Assembly (NCBI RefSeq): GCF_949628215.1
Contig: NC_134280.1
Coordinates: forward strand, 45,224,621 to 45,288,620
Source: Phalacrocorax aristotelis
Lineage: Eukaryota > Chordata > Aves > Suliformes > Phalacrocoracidae
Direction of reading: 5' to 3'
Length of the DNA: 64,000 nucleotides
Shown: positions 10,930 to 23,624 of the stretch, piece after piece
How the letters are laid out: the number at the start of each line of letters is the position of its first letter
Numbering within the stretch: position 1 is the first letter of the stretch
Position numbers and translations under genes: made by a program
The notes under the pieces: model-generated
The model's database searches: none
What the model was told of the DNA's origin: nothing
What the model saw: only the letters and a program-made list of their open reading frames with translations

Positions 10930-11700
10930 TCCAGAGGTTAATTCCAGTACAGTTCTCCCAGCTATACTCATATGGCAGGCTTCCCACTCCTTTGATCATC
11001 TTGGTGGCCCTTCTCTGGACCCCTTCCAGCCTATCCACATCCTTTTTGTATAGCAGGGACCAGAACTGTACACAGTACTCCAGGTGTGGCCTGACAAGCG
11101 CTGAGTAGAGCGGGATGATGACTTCTTTACCTCTGCTGGTGATGCCCTTTTTGATGCAACCCAGCATCCTGTTGGCCTTCTTGGCCACAGCAGCACACTG
11201 TTCGCTCATGTTGAGCTTTCTGTCCACCAGGACCCCCAGGTCCCTTTCCACAGAGCTGCTCTCCAGCCAGGTGGATCCCAGTCTGTGCTGCACTCCTGGA
11301 TTATGTTTTCCCAGGTGCGAGACTGTACAATTCTCCTTGTTGAACTTGGTAAGGTTCTTGCTGGCCCACTCTTCCAGCCTATCCAGATCTTCCTGCAGAG
11401 CAGCTCTCCCTTCTGGAGTGTCTACTTCCCCACTCAATTTGGTGTCATCAGCAAATTTCATCAGGCTACATTTGCCTTCCTCCAGTCCTCTGGGACATCC
11501 CCCGTTCTCCATGACTTCTCAAAGATTATGGAGAGTGGCCTTGCAATGACGTCAGCCAGCTCTCTCAACACCCTCGGGTGGATGGCGTCAGGGCCCATTG
11601 ATTTGTAGGGGTCAAGCTCCTGTAAGAATTCATGCACTAACTCTTCCTTCACTGATGGTGGGTCGGTGTTTGGATCAACCAGCAATTTCATTCCCAAAGC
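10930..11700 (-). pseudogene. CR1 LINE reverse-transcriptase fragment with internal deletion
   Basis: The minus-strand translation shows typical CR1 ORF2 sequence. There is an N-terminal RT part (LDPYKSMGPDAIHPRVLREL, GDVPEDWRKANV) and a C-terminal part starting KFADDTKLSG, which contains the F-A-D-D active-site motif. It then continues through GLVDRKLNMSEQ-like and SALVRPHLEYC sequence. The two parts are joined directly at about 11,470, so the central palm and fingers region is missing. It cannot encode a working enzyme. Confidence 0.85.
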
Positions 11701-12360
11701 CTGGAACCCGACAGTGCTGGTAAAGACAGAGGTGAAGAAGGTGTTGAGGACTTCTGCCTTTTCTGCATCATTGGTGATTGATTCTCCTATTCTAACAGTG
11801 GGCCTATGTTTTCCTTCTTTTTCTGCTTGTGGTTGACATGTCTGAAGAAACCTTTCTTGATGTTTTTGACATCTATGGCCAGTTTAAATTCAAGCTGGGC
11901 TTTTGCTTTTCTAACTGCATCTCTGCACACTCTGGCAATGCCCTTGTAGCTCTCGACAGATAATTCTCCACTTCTCCATCTCTGGTATGCTTCCCTTTTG
12001 GATTTCAGTAGAGCCAGGAGCTCATGGTTGAGCCATGGGGGCCTCTTGCTCTGCTTACTTCCTTTTCCTTTGTAGGGGATAAATTGGCTTTGTGCTTCCA
12101 ATAGAGAGTTCTTGAAGAATTCCCAGCACTCACTAGCTCCTTTGTCTTCCATGGAAGCTTCCCATCGAATCCCTCCCAACTGAGCCCTGAATGAACTGAA
12201 GTTTGCTCTTCTAAAATCAAGAACCCTTGTCTTAGAGCTGACCTTCAGCACACTCAGCAGGATCCCGAACTCCACAATATTGGATGGTGTCAGGGCCCAT
12301 TGATTTGTAGGGGTCAAGCTCCTGCAATAATTCACATAGTAATTCATTCTGAATGAAGGG
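11700..12360 (-). pseudogene. CR1 LINE linker region between endonuclease and RT, rearranged
   Basis: The minus-strand frame at 11,787-12,260 is open and matches the CR1 ORF2 region between endonuclease and RT (DFRRANFSSFRAQLGG, PPWLNHELLALLKSKREAYQ, GFFRHVNHKQKK). At 12,286-12,345 a ~60 bp stretch repeats sequence also present at 11,583-11,640 (GTCAGGGCCCATTGATTTG), placing a bit of the RT start upstream of the linker in the wrong order. This marks a rearrangement or a second nested CR1. Confidence 0.8.
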
Positions 12361-13544
12361 GGCTAAGAATTAAGACCACATTGATAGTGTACATAGCTGG
12401 AAGGGACTATGGGAAAATAGAAAGGGAAACTTTTGTTTTAATGAAGCTTTTTATTCAGTTGTTAAATAGGAAGAGGTAATAACTTAACTGTGCAGACAAA
12501 AGGATGTATAGAATTCATACATTAATATGGCTTGGGAAATAATCTTTCTCAGGAAGATGAAAATGTCGATTCTTAGTAGAATTAAATTTCATACTCATCC
12601 AAGCCAGGGTAGGAGCAAAGTAGGAAACACATAATTTCAATATTCACAAACTAGAGTTTTCTTCTTTAAGTCAGTTGTGGATACCAGGTTTTCTTTGGGT
12701 CCTCACTGTAAGTGAAATGAGAGAACATTTAGCTTTCAGAGCTCTCTGAACAAACTGTAGTATCTCTAAAATAAATAAATGTTAAATCACATTTTATCTG
12801 ACAGCTAGGATTATTTTATAGTTGTTGACACAACAAAGTGGCACAGGGAATTTTCTTATTCTTCTTTCCTTCCATAGCTACAACTGACAAAAATAGATGG
12901 ACAATGCAAAACTGCTGGTTTGGTGTGGGTATACAGTTAAATTACTGCATTTCAGTGGATTTATGCAAACTCAGTGAGGTTGTTCTTATCCCATGACAAA
13001 TACATAGTCATATGACATAGTTGAGCTTGCTTTCCTACTAAGGCAAGCTGCACTACTATACAATTGCTGTAGGCTACAGATACGCACACAGGCATTTCTT
13101 TATTCCAGCTGATACATGCTAACTTGGAAGCCTGTGGTAGTTGTGGCCTTAGTTCTTAATTAAATGGGACTGAATAAAATGTGTTTTAGGTGGCTACATT
13201 CCAGGGATGCTGATCATGGAAATACTGCCTCTCTTCTTGCCATGGGGCTGGGTGACCTGGTTCACCATAGATTTGTCTTGCCCTCTGAACTCTGTGATTA
13301 AAAACTGCATCTTTTTCAGAGGAGTGATGTATTCAAATACTGCATTATGATTTATTCCCTTTCTACTGTGCTAGTAACACTAGCAGTAACATTAAATTGA
13401 TGTTACCCTTAATAGGACATGCTTTGGAATGGCATACCTCTGAGAGGCAAGGCAAACAAATTAATCACCTGGCTAACACCACTCTTCCTGAGCATGGCCC
13501 CATCTGCCTGAATGAATAAATGGTATCAGTGTAGGACTTATCCA
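12361..13544. other. Spacer and probable 3' UTR of the astacin gene
   Basis: No coding signature is visible. The part next to 13,545 should be the 3' untranslated region of the minus-strand astacin gene. Minus-strand AATAAA hexamers lie at 13,351-13,356 (about 190 nt after the stop) and 13,099-13,104. I searched this stretch for a second CUB domain and did not see one. Confidence 0.5.
13351..13356 (-). terminator. Candidate polyadenylation signal of the astacin gene
   Basis: This is a minus-strand AATAAA (TTTATT on plus), about 190 nt downstream of the stop codon at 13,545-13,547. A second hexamer at 13,099-13,104 is an alternative. Confidence 0.4.
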
Positions 13545-16500
13545 TTATATCAAAAGCAAGGTAGGAAGTGACGGCTCTTGTAAAGAACAGTTCCTCAAAC
13601 AGTTTTTCTTCTGTGAAGAGGAAGGTTGATTTGAAACAGGTTGTTTTTCTTTGCCATTCTCCTTGTTCTCAGACCTACCAGAAGTAAATGTGGCTTGGAA
13701 ACCAGAAGCTGTATCAGTACCATCTGTGATGAACTCTATGAGCATAAGATTACTAGAAGCAACTACATTATTGGGTATCTTTGATCCACAGGTCTTGTCC
13801 ATTAGAACTGTAGAAGATCTGCTGGAGCCATCATAAACTTTAACATAATCACTCTGACAGCCTCTGGTTGTCTGCAGCTCAAAGGCTTGAAATTGCAGGG
13901 AAATCTGGAAGGGAAGAGAAAAATTAGCCTTTAATATACATGTATGTTACTTCTTTCATGGAGCGTCCTTTAAAACAGACAGAATCTAAGTTATAGCCAA
14001 GCCCGAACTAGAAGTGCTTACCCAGCCTTGACTCTCATCCCCTGAAGTTTCAGGGTTCAGATCTAATGGGCCTGTGACTGAATACTCCCATGCTCAGACT
14101 GCTTTGTCTTGATTTTGCAAACCTGAAGCCCAACATTTGGAGGTTTTTCAAAATCACAACTCTGCAGCTGTCTTTGCCAATACCTGGCTTAAGGACATGA
14201 AGAAGAAGTAGAGACTAGTCTGAAATCTGTCTCATGGAAAAGAGCTTATCTGGCAAATGGAATGCAGACAGAGCATAAAATGCTTAACATAGAAAGTCAG
14301 TTCAACCATATTCTAAGATCGTTATTAACCTATGATTACCTTTCTGGATCGGGTTCGGATAAGCCACACACAGTTGGTGTTATCTGAGTAATTTCTTGGG
14401 TAGTTGGCAGATGTCAGTGACCCAAATGCTGCATCGAGAATAGTGCTGCAGCGACCTGAGAAAGAAACAATGTTTGCTTCAGCACCAGGCTTGCAGAAGC
14501 TTCCACTCATTTACAATTACAATCTCTTCAGAATGGACTGGTCTCGATTTTCTGATCTGACAGCATTCATTTCAGAGTATTGATATGTCTTGATTAAAAT
14601 GAAGAATCATGTTGTCCCAGTTTTCACATAGTGCTTAAGTATCTGCATCAAAATGGAAAGTAAAGTAGTGCTTGGAAAAATCACTAGCTTCTTTGATTAG
14701 CTCTTATTGATTAGCTCCATAGTCTAGCAAGGGATCGCTTTCTGCACCTCTATAAAGAGTGTGAGAGGTTTCAATTCACTGAAGTTGGTGACATTGTTTT
14801 CCACTGAGATGGGGAAGTCAAGTCATGTTAGAAGAGTCAAGTGCAAATATGATGTCTCTGCAATGATTAAATTCTCAGCTTAGGAGGAGGACTTGGGCTT
14901 TCCTCTGTGCAAGGGGTAATACCTTATTCATTATGTTTTTTTCATGTGACTGAATAAATTTCTCTGATTGTGTGGGAGAACTTCTTTTAGCAGAGGTTAA
15001 AATTAAACAGTTAAAAATACATACAAATTTCGAATGACAGCTTAAATATTTGAAAACTGGACAAGGCATCATGGAACTCTTCCAGTTCAGAGGAGCCTAC
15101 AACTGTTTTGGTTTGGATCAGGTCTTAAATACAAACTGCAATGAGGAACAGAGATGTCTGGCTCTTTGTGGGTTTTATAGTTGTCTCCTGAGCTGTAAGA
15201 AACCAAATTACTCCAGTGAAGTGTCCAACATGGTATGCAGTTAGGCCAGTGGCATCCAGCCATTTATCCCAATAGTGAATGTGTTTGATCTAATTTGGAA
15301 GCAGAAAGCATTTTCTCACTAATCACAATGTGCCTCCAGCTTCACCTTTGCATTTTCTCCCAGAGTAACCCTGATGGGTACCATGAATTTAGGAGAATAG
15401 TCTCACAGTCTTTGATGAGAAACTGCTGCCTCTGCAGTGTGCCCAAACATCTCTGTGAAGGATCTGAGTAGAAGATGAAAGGATGGCTTTGAGATACTTA
15501 CTGCAATTGTAAAGTTTGTTGATTTTGGCCACATCCAAGTTGCTCAGCCCCTGCCTCTGTCCAATATGTACTGATCCATCAGGAATTGGCACAATAGTTG
15601 CTTTCCCAGTGGTATTAGTGAATGTGTATCTGAAAAAAAAAACCCAACAATGAAAAACTATGTTTTTTAAGTACAGTTACTTCTTTCAGGTTTTAATGGT
15701 ATGATTTGGAGGGAGAATAAGAACTGTACACAAGTTGCTGGTTATGGTTAACAGTGCTGATCAAATAGGTTTGATTAAGATGTCCAGCAGTAAGAGTCAA
15801 TCTCAAGATGCCCTCCTTTCCTCCCAGGTTCAGCTGTGAATGTCTCCTTAATGGAAAGATAAAGCATAATGAATTAATCTTAGGGAGTGGCTTGTCTGAA
15901 CTGACTCACAGTGTTTTTCTCAGAAGGGGAAATGAGGAAACTGGTAGTTAGGAGAGATTTATTATAGAAACTAAATCTAATATAAGATTTGAGTTCCAAC
16001 AAAAGCAATGACATGCAGCTACTTACGGGCCATAGTGCATTACTGAGGAATAGTCATATGGAAGACCCAGGTTATTGGAGTTTTCAAATTTCTTGAAGTC
16101 TGGTCTATCAGCTGTAATATAGGATATAGTACTTAAAGTCTGCTTCCTATCTACTCCCTTCAGGGAAGAAGGAAGTGTTAGGAACAGTAGATGTATCTAC
16201 ACTACTTTCTACACTGAGCAAAGGTACTTACCCGGACTGATGTACTCCCACATGATCTTCACATGTTTATCCCTGTCACTTCGAGAATGTTCATGCAAAA
16301 AGCCCAGAGCATGGTCCAGTTCATGTTGAATTATTCCCTTCCATGTGCAGCCTCCTTTCATCACAGAGACAGTCTGTCCACCTCCTACTTTCCCATAGTG
16401 GGACCAGCAGCTGAGAGAGGTATTGAATACCAACAGAAGACTTATGGGATTTTTATTGTCAGGCAGGCAAAGGGACAATACAGAGAACCTTGCTTCACAC

Positions 16501-19500
16501 ATGTCTTGTGGGAGTGGAAGGATTCCTTCCTATCCATCCTGATAATCAACAGTCTACAGAAGGGCAAAACTGACTATGGCGTAGAAAACAACAAACAGTA
16601 TGATCATCACTAAAGTTTCCTGCAATGCCTTCATTAGCATGGAGGCTCCTGCATTCTGACTTTCTGTACACAGTGGCTTTAACTCCCTAGAAATAACAAT
16701 TTTTTTTCCAAAATACTGAACACTGTATCAGAGCTGGAGCTAAGATGAATAGCACTTTCAAGCTAATGGGTACTGAACAATTCTCTTATAGTCTCCTTTT
16801 CTGACTTTGATAGCCAACTGTGTGATTCAGAGAACTGTTTATTTCATAAGCTGAAATTGTTTTCGCCTGTGCAAATAAGACCTACAGTAATCTGTTGTAT
16901 ATTGTGCTCAAGTGTGCATTATACCACACAGAAAACATGAGCTTAGGTATTCTTTCCACCTTAATGGTACTTTCCCATGACCTGCATGACTTCAGTGTCT
17001 TCAATGAGTCTTGATATAATTGCTGAGTCCTTGTGCTAGCAAGGTACCCAAGGAGGATGCCTTGGCACTGTGATAAAACATAAAGTTTATTCTCTAAATC
17101 CATCCCTCTTTCCTCTTTAAGGTCACAGAGAATGAGTGTAGTGAAGAACTGAAAAAAATGAAGAAATAACTTGTCAATTTATCATTCAACTCACCCATCG
17201 GAAGATTTAATGTTGAGGTAGTCACGTTCTGTCTTGCGCTTCACAAACTTAATACAAGTCAGTGTTTCAAATTCTGCCATGGCATCATGGATCCCCTTTA
17301 TGTGGCTCTCCTCTGAAGAAGAAATGGTTAATTTTGGGGGTCACACAAGGACAATGACAGGTGTCATTAAGATCTCACATGTGCTCAAAAACAGGGTAAA
17401 TGAGGGACAGAAACGTTAGCCTAAGCTCTTCCTCACCTTTGCTTGGTAATGAATTTCATTTAAGATATTAATAGCCTGGCACAAGATCCTCTTTATCCAG
17501 ATAATTGTCCAAATGGAATCAGGTGGAAGCCTTTTTTTTTCAACTACTTCTTTTAAATTATAGTGGTGATTGTTGATGTATCTTCTGACTGGACACTTGG
17601 AGCCAGCTATGGGAAGCTATTTTGCTAATGGCCACTGAAACCACAATGCAATAGGCATGAACCTTATAAAGGCAGGTGTTCTGGCAGGTACCATTAGAGA
17701 GAATGATCATTCTTATCTCCAAGAGACCAGACCCAAAACATTATGGATGCAAACTTCTTAAGGAAATTTGATCTATTTTCTTTTTCCTGTTCAGGTCTTT
17801 GTAGTTTATGATTCATCTGTGCTTGCAGAGCACAAGTAAATTCTTAGAATTTATTTAATCAAGTGTTTGTCTGGCTACTAGAAGTAGGTTTCTACCTGAA
17901 GCTTATTGGATAAAAAAAAAAAAAAAAAAGAGTTACTGAAATTTACACCCACCATAAGTAGGATCCAAGACATAGGGAACACGAACAATCCCATCACTGG
18001 ACTGGAGCCAATTGCAATGGCGACAGTTGATGGCACTGCGACTCCTTTGTGGAGCTATGTCACCTTCTTGCAAGTACTGAGAGCTGTCTGTGGTGAGAGA
18101 GAAAGGGTGGAAGTATCTGACCCATAGATTGCTGGACGTTTGCTAAGCACACTTGGAAAAGTGCCACTCTATTCATCTCCCTTTTCTATTTGTCCCTAAG
18201 CATCTGCTCCTGGCTAGCATGAGAAAGGGACTATTGGGCTAGATGGACATTATCTGCTTCCCTACCTTTGCTGCTGTGTCCTCAGCTGAGAGGAGAGGTG
18301 GGAAGATCCAACTCTGATGGGGTTGAGGCAAGACAGGGAATGACTGAAAGCAGTTGCAACAGTGAGAGGGATGCTATACTTTGGTACTATTTCATCATCC
18401 ATCATGTGACACTTAATGAATGGCATCAGATATCTGCCCAGAAAGGGCAAAGGCAGGAGGTGCCAATAAGGAAACCCAAGAGGGCAAGCAAACCAAAAAG
18501 AGAAGTGAGTGGGGAGGGGAAAAAAAAAAAGGGAATGTCTGGTGTCCATTTCTACAAACAGTAATAAAGCTTCTTGAATGAAGGGGAAAATGTGAGAAAG
18601 ACAAGCTGACAGAATGAGGAATATTTGGAAGAATCAAGGAGCAGGAAGTCTGGTCAGGGCGCATGGAATTGACCACAGCTTATCTAGGAGTCTGTACTAC
18701 AAAGCAAAGCCATATGATGACTGAATGCAAGTGATACTTGCATTCAAGAAAAAGGCAGTCAAATAATAAAGCATCCAAATATCTAAGTTCTTTTTTTATG
18801 TCCAAAGAATGACAAAGATGTTGACAGCTAAAGCTGAAGAAGCTGCCTGCATAGTTCAGTTGCCTCCACATCTGGTATCATCTTTGATATTGACACTATA
18901 GATTTGAGATGCCATGGGGCTTCAGCAGATGACACATTAGTCCCAGTGGCCTGTTTCTGGGCATCTCTTATATGATGGTGTGTAAGATGGGAAAAATATT
19001 TGCACAGATTGTGGTAAGACATTGTACCTCCCACATGACTCCCAATAAGCAACAGACCCATTATAAGCAGGGCTTTGGTGGCATTACCTTTGTTAACTTT
19101 CAGAATTCTGTTAAAAATAACCTCGTCCTCAGAGTCAGTCTCTGTAGGCAATGGAGATTCTGTGCAGAAATACAAGAAAGAAATACACTTTCTCATTCCC
19201 AGGGAAAATACGAATCCTGATTTTAAACCTGATCAGTTTCCAGGAGCTAGCTCACTTAGATCTGGTCCTGATTACAGAGCTGCATGTAAAACTTACAAAG
19301 CCTGTTTTGGGACTGGTGTGGTATTCAGTCATGCAGGTATTCGCTCAGCTACACAATCTTGTGAACCTCCCAGCTGCAGTTATTTTGCCATTAATCCGGT
19401 CCGAAGAGCCATTCACTTTCAATCTTTCCCTCTCTCCCCCTTTTTATTTTTTTTTTCCTAGCCATTGCATTTTGAGGCCTGGACCTTTGGCTTCTGTAAG

Positions 19501-22500
19501 TTTGTATTGTCCCACTCAGGCAGCCACCTGGTTGCATGGCTCCCTCTGTGCACTCAAGACAGCAGTTTTCCTTCTGCATGCACAGTTCACACTCAAACCC
19601 CCGACATAAGACACCAGGAGCAAAAAAGGATGGAGAGCAGTCCTGCTGCTTGCTGCTGGACATGCTGGCCTCTTGAAAAACCCTTGAAACCAATGAAATT
19701 GGAACTGCATTACTATTCCATGGGCCAGACTGGTGACTCCAGCTAAGCCCAGCATCAGGGACTCCTAGGCCTTACAAGTAGAATCAGCCAACTCTGAGTA
19801 TTATGTAATAAGTCTGGACAACAATTAGAAGCACAAGCACATGGCCTCTGCACTTTCTGTAACCTTTGGAAGTGACTTAAGGCAGGACATTGCCTAAGAA
19901 GAGCTACTTTTAGCAAAAGTAACAGCTGAGGTTTTTAGCAAAGCCAAGCAACTGGCTAAAACCAAGAGACTCTGCTTTGTATGATATATTATGATGAGCA
20001 CATTAATTTAAAATGTCTTTAAAATGTTAAGTATGTGTTATTTTCTGGAGTAACTGGGTAGCTAGCCACCAGTATATCTTATCAAATACAAATTCCATTT
20101 ACATGGAATGATACATACCGTATATATCCTCTTCTGTAGTAACCTGCAAGAATGATGCATTAGTATTATCTCACACTTCATATTATAACATAGATATTAA
20201 ATAATATAACATGCAAAGGATCAAAAGTGTCCAGACTACCACTGAAAGTATCTTTCACCAGCACAGTGAGCTTTTATATACTGTGCCATGTGCAAAGAAG
20301 TACCATGGTGTGGTACTTCTTTTTGGATGTCATGGCAAATATGGATATCATAAAGGGAATCAACATAGGAGGCTTGGGAAATGCAATTTAAAGTGTGGAG
20401 TGAGTTTCAGATTTTCCAGCTTTATTTATGTCCCTGCAAGTAGGACTGTAAGATTGATTAAATCACCAATTAAATCCTCCCAGTATCACCTCACAACACA
20501 GTAGTGAAAGGCTGTTGTAATACATACTGCTTCTAGGGAACTGTGGGCTCATACCTGACTGTGGTGGATATGTCCGTAGAAAAACAGATTGCCATACTTC
20601 CCTTGCCTTGTATAAATAAAAAGCGAGTTTGAGTTTTCTCTATGACCCCAAAGAAGGCATATCTTCCTGTGATGTGGGCTATATTTGGGCACTGTGGAGC
20701 AACAAATGGAACAGAGATGGAGACTGCCCATTCTGTTATACTTTTGATCTGAGTTAACTTTCCTGCACAGGTGGAGATTTGTGTGGAGTACATGAGTCTT
20801 GACCTCACTTTCCACAGTGCTGAACCCCAAAGTGATCAAAAGAGCTGACTTAGATGTCCTTACCTCAGTAGGCTCCATTGCTGCAAAAAGCAAGGAAGAC
20901 AAAGACAAGCAAAAGAGGCAAATTAGATTCTGAATGCAACTTCACAGTGTTCAATAGCACGGTATTCCTCAGCCATGGGAATGTCTTTGGCAGGTCCCTT
21001 TGCTTGGAGGGGAATGGGGTGCACTAACCAATGCATGGGCACAGAAATTAAATTGATGTTTAGACAAACAGCTATGAAAATTCCTAGTAGATCATGCTGA
21101 GGGACAGAATCCTGTTTTTTTACCATTTAAGAATCATCAAAGCATTTTATCAGCTTCAGTGTGGAAAATGACAAAGGAAACTAGGGACAAAAATATGCTT
21201 TGTCCCTAGATATAACTGCAACAGTTGCAGGCTAACCAGCTCAACAATCCTCGCTGGTTTCCCAGTGTCAAAGAGTAAAGTTATAAAATGAGATGAAGGC
21301 TATAATTTAGCATGGGACAAATAATCCCAGTTTCAGAATGACAGCAGCTTGGAACCATTCTGACTCCTAAGGTGTCTTTCTAGTGTGATGTCTTTTGATT
21401 TCTACCAAATGTCAGTTTCTAGATACAAACATGGAAGTGAAAATCTGACCTGATATATACATTTCTGAGCAGAAACTTCATTATTAAAATATCATAACAC
21501 TTTAGAAATTGCAAGGACCTCCAGAGGTCATCCAGTTTGTCTGCTCTCCCTAGGGCAGAAACAGTTTTATCTATGTTATTCCTGACCATAGTTTGTTTGA
21601 CCTGTTCTTAAGTATGATGGATATGCTGCACGCCTTTCTGGCACTCTTTTCCAGTTTGCCAATAATTGCACTCTTCTTGTCAAAATATAAAACCACTATC
21701 TTTTTTTCTATCCAACACTGACACAGAGAACACTTATGCAAGTAGTTCTTATTTCAAAGCCTATCTGTGTTCCTTATCCTTTCTACCATGTTTTTTCAAT
21801 AGAAGATGTGCCAAGCTCTGTCACACCTTGCAGCACCTTTCCCTTTTCACAGTGTTTTTTGTCCAAACATACTGAAGGGACTTTCTCCTATTCAGAATCT
21901 ATCTAGAACCTTCAACAGTATTGCTTTTATTGACCCAAAAAGCCTTCAGTCTATCTTTCCAGACTGTTACTTAAGTTACATGGCAATGGAAGTCCACTGT
22001 AAATGGTAGTTTATTATAGAGAACTTCAGTCAGTTCCTACCAGCTGCATCAGAGAGATCCATGGCATCTAAAAAAAATCTGCAGGGAAGCACATTTTTGA
22101 GATGTTGATTAGGGTTGACCAGATTCAGAATTTATGCACCCAAGAGGCACTACATTAATTGACTAGTCAGAGTCAGTGGAAATTAGGCTCCAGATTCCTA
22201 GGCACATAAAGCCTGCAACCCGTTTTTAAAACCCAGATGAGACATCACAGAAGGCATCTGCCATGTCCTTGATCAAATGAATGTCTGGTGTGATACGGCT
22301 TTCAAAATGATGCAGTTCGCGTTTTCCCTGCAGAGTAAATACTGAAAGATGTCTGAAAAGGCACAAAAAGCAGTAATAACAGTAAACTAGAACTGGTTGT
22401 GTGCATTTGTCCCAGGAACCCTGCAACTTTGAGTCCCAGCAACTGAGTACTTTGAACTCAAGCAAGTTTGTCCCTCAGCTGGCTCCAAATACTCTGAACA

Positions 22501-23496
22501 GTAGTTTTACAACACCCCTTTGCTTCCATGCCATAAATGATAGCTCAAAAGAAGAACTGGTCAGTTTTCATTAGCCATTTACTTGCTCTGACTATGTCAA
22601 GCAAATTTTCCAAGACCTCTTCCTTTCACAACACATCACCCCCAACCTAGCAGTTTATTGCTGTGGTTAAAGTCTACCTACAGGTTTATTTCCATTGACC
22701 TTCTCTGGAGAGCTGCAATGACCTCCTTCAATTTTGTGAGTTGACAAAAGGTGTTCAGCTAAGCCTGTACTATTTGTTTTCTATCCCAGAACAAAGCAAA
22801 TCTTTCTCTGACACCTGACATCCCTTTCTCTTACTGCTGCACCAAGGTAAGCAAGGAGGCAAATGAGTAGCAGTCTTTTTGTAACACTCAAATATCAAAA
22901 TGTCTTACTAAAATTTTATTTTCAAGCCTGTGAAAGCACATCTAAATTAACATAACAAACCATACCCCAAAAGTATGTGTAAAGCACACCTGGGTGAAAA
23001 CACATCTGCACTTAGCCCAATAACAAATTAGGAAACATGGCCTTGTTCAAAAGGCCTGAGAGTCAATGCTTTCACATGTTCTAAAGCCAAGTCACTCACA
23101 CACCAACAAAGTATGATACACAGTCAAGACTTAACAGTCGTCTTTAAAATGCTGTATAAATCTTACTTACTTGTTGTGCTGTTTCCGTAGTTCTCCTGCA
23201 AAACCAATAGGTTAAAGGCATTATTCCTCCATAGTTCATAAATGCAGCAACAATAGCATCAAAACGAGGCCAAAGGGAGGAACTAAATGATTATATTTGC
23301 TTTATTTATTATTATATTACTAATATTTTTCTTGCAGGGAATTTATCAAAACGGGTCTCCACAACTTCACTCCAGGAAGAACAGGTCAATTAGAAAACAG
23401 AACATGGTTGCATGGCATTGCTCTCACCTGAATAGGGAAGCCCAGGGTAGAGTGAAGCAGAACTGCAGTGAAGACTAGGAACATCTTCAGATCCAT
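13545..23496 (-). CDS. Astacin-family zinc metallopeptidase with CUB domain, hatching-enzyme (UVS.2/nephrosin-like) type
   Basis: This is a secreted zinc endopeptidase; relatives in frogs and fish digest the egg envelope at hatching. I assembled 13 coding exons with GT...AG borders and matching phases: 23428-23496, 23171-23195, 22041-22067, 20864-20880, 20119-20143, 19088-19159, 17953-18087, 17195-17312, 16232-16410, 16027-16111, 15502-15629, 14340-14455 and 13545-13904. They total 1,356 nt (451 residues). Residues 1-19 are a signal peptide. Residues 24-78 are an acidic pro-region. LQEGD (84-88) supplies the inhibitory Asp. Cleavage is expected after RSR (95), giving SAINC. The zinc site HELDHALGFLHEHSRSDRD is at 192-210 and the Met-turn SVMHY at 245-249. 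The catalytic domain ends near LYNC (293). CUB spans about 296-407. The 44-residue tail matches nothing I know. The four micro-exons are supported by splice sites and phase only. A second CUB, usual in UVS.2-like proteins, is absent. All catalytic residues are present. Confidence 0.88.
21495..21900 (-). repeat. Old CR1 3' UTR fragment (in an astacin intron)
   Basis: GCAAGGACCTCCAGAGGTCA followed by TCCAGTTTGTCTGCTC and CCTAGGGCAG is the diverged antisense pattern of an ancient CR1 3' region. Further matching traces (CTGTTCTTAAG; TTCTTGTC) run to about 21,900. It lies within the gap between coding exons at 20,880 and 22,041. Confidence 0.6.
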
Positions 23497-23559
23497 TCTC
23501 CAGTCTTGACAGACCGCCAGCGCGTGTCCTTATCTCTGCCCGCTCAGGAGCACTGCTGC

Positions 23560-23620
23560 TAGATATACCAGCAGAGCCTGCTCTGCCAGGGCTGAAAAAA
23601 ACTGCATCAGCCAATGGGAA
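23560..23620 (-). promoter_or_regulatory. Putative promoter of the astacin gene
   Basis: On the minus strand a TATATCT element lies near 23,563-23,569, about 70 bp upstream of the start codon at 23,496. An ATTGG (inverted CCAAT) lies near 23,611-23,615. A start site ~30 bp after the TATA element would leave a 5' UTR of about 40 nt. This is motif evidence only. Confidence 0.4.
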
Positions 23621-23624
23621 TCCT

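Noticed and set aside
22226-22340. An extra astacin exon starting after CTCTGCAG near 22,330
   Set aside because: The acceptor looks fair but no good donor follows, and including it is not needed for a continuous, phase-consistent protein.
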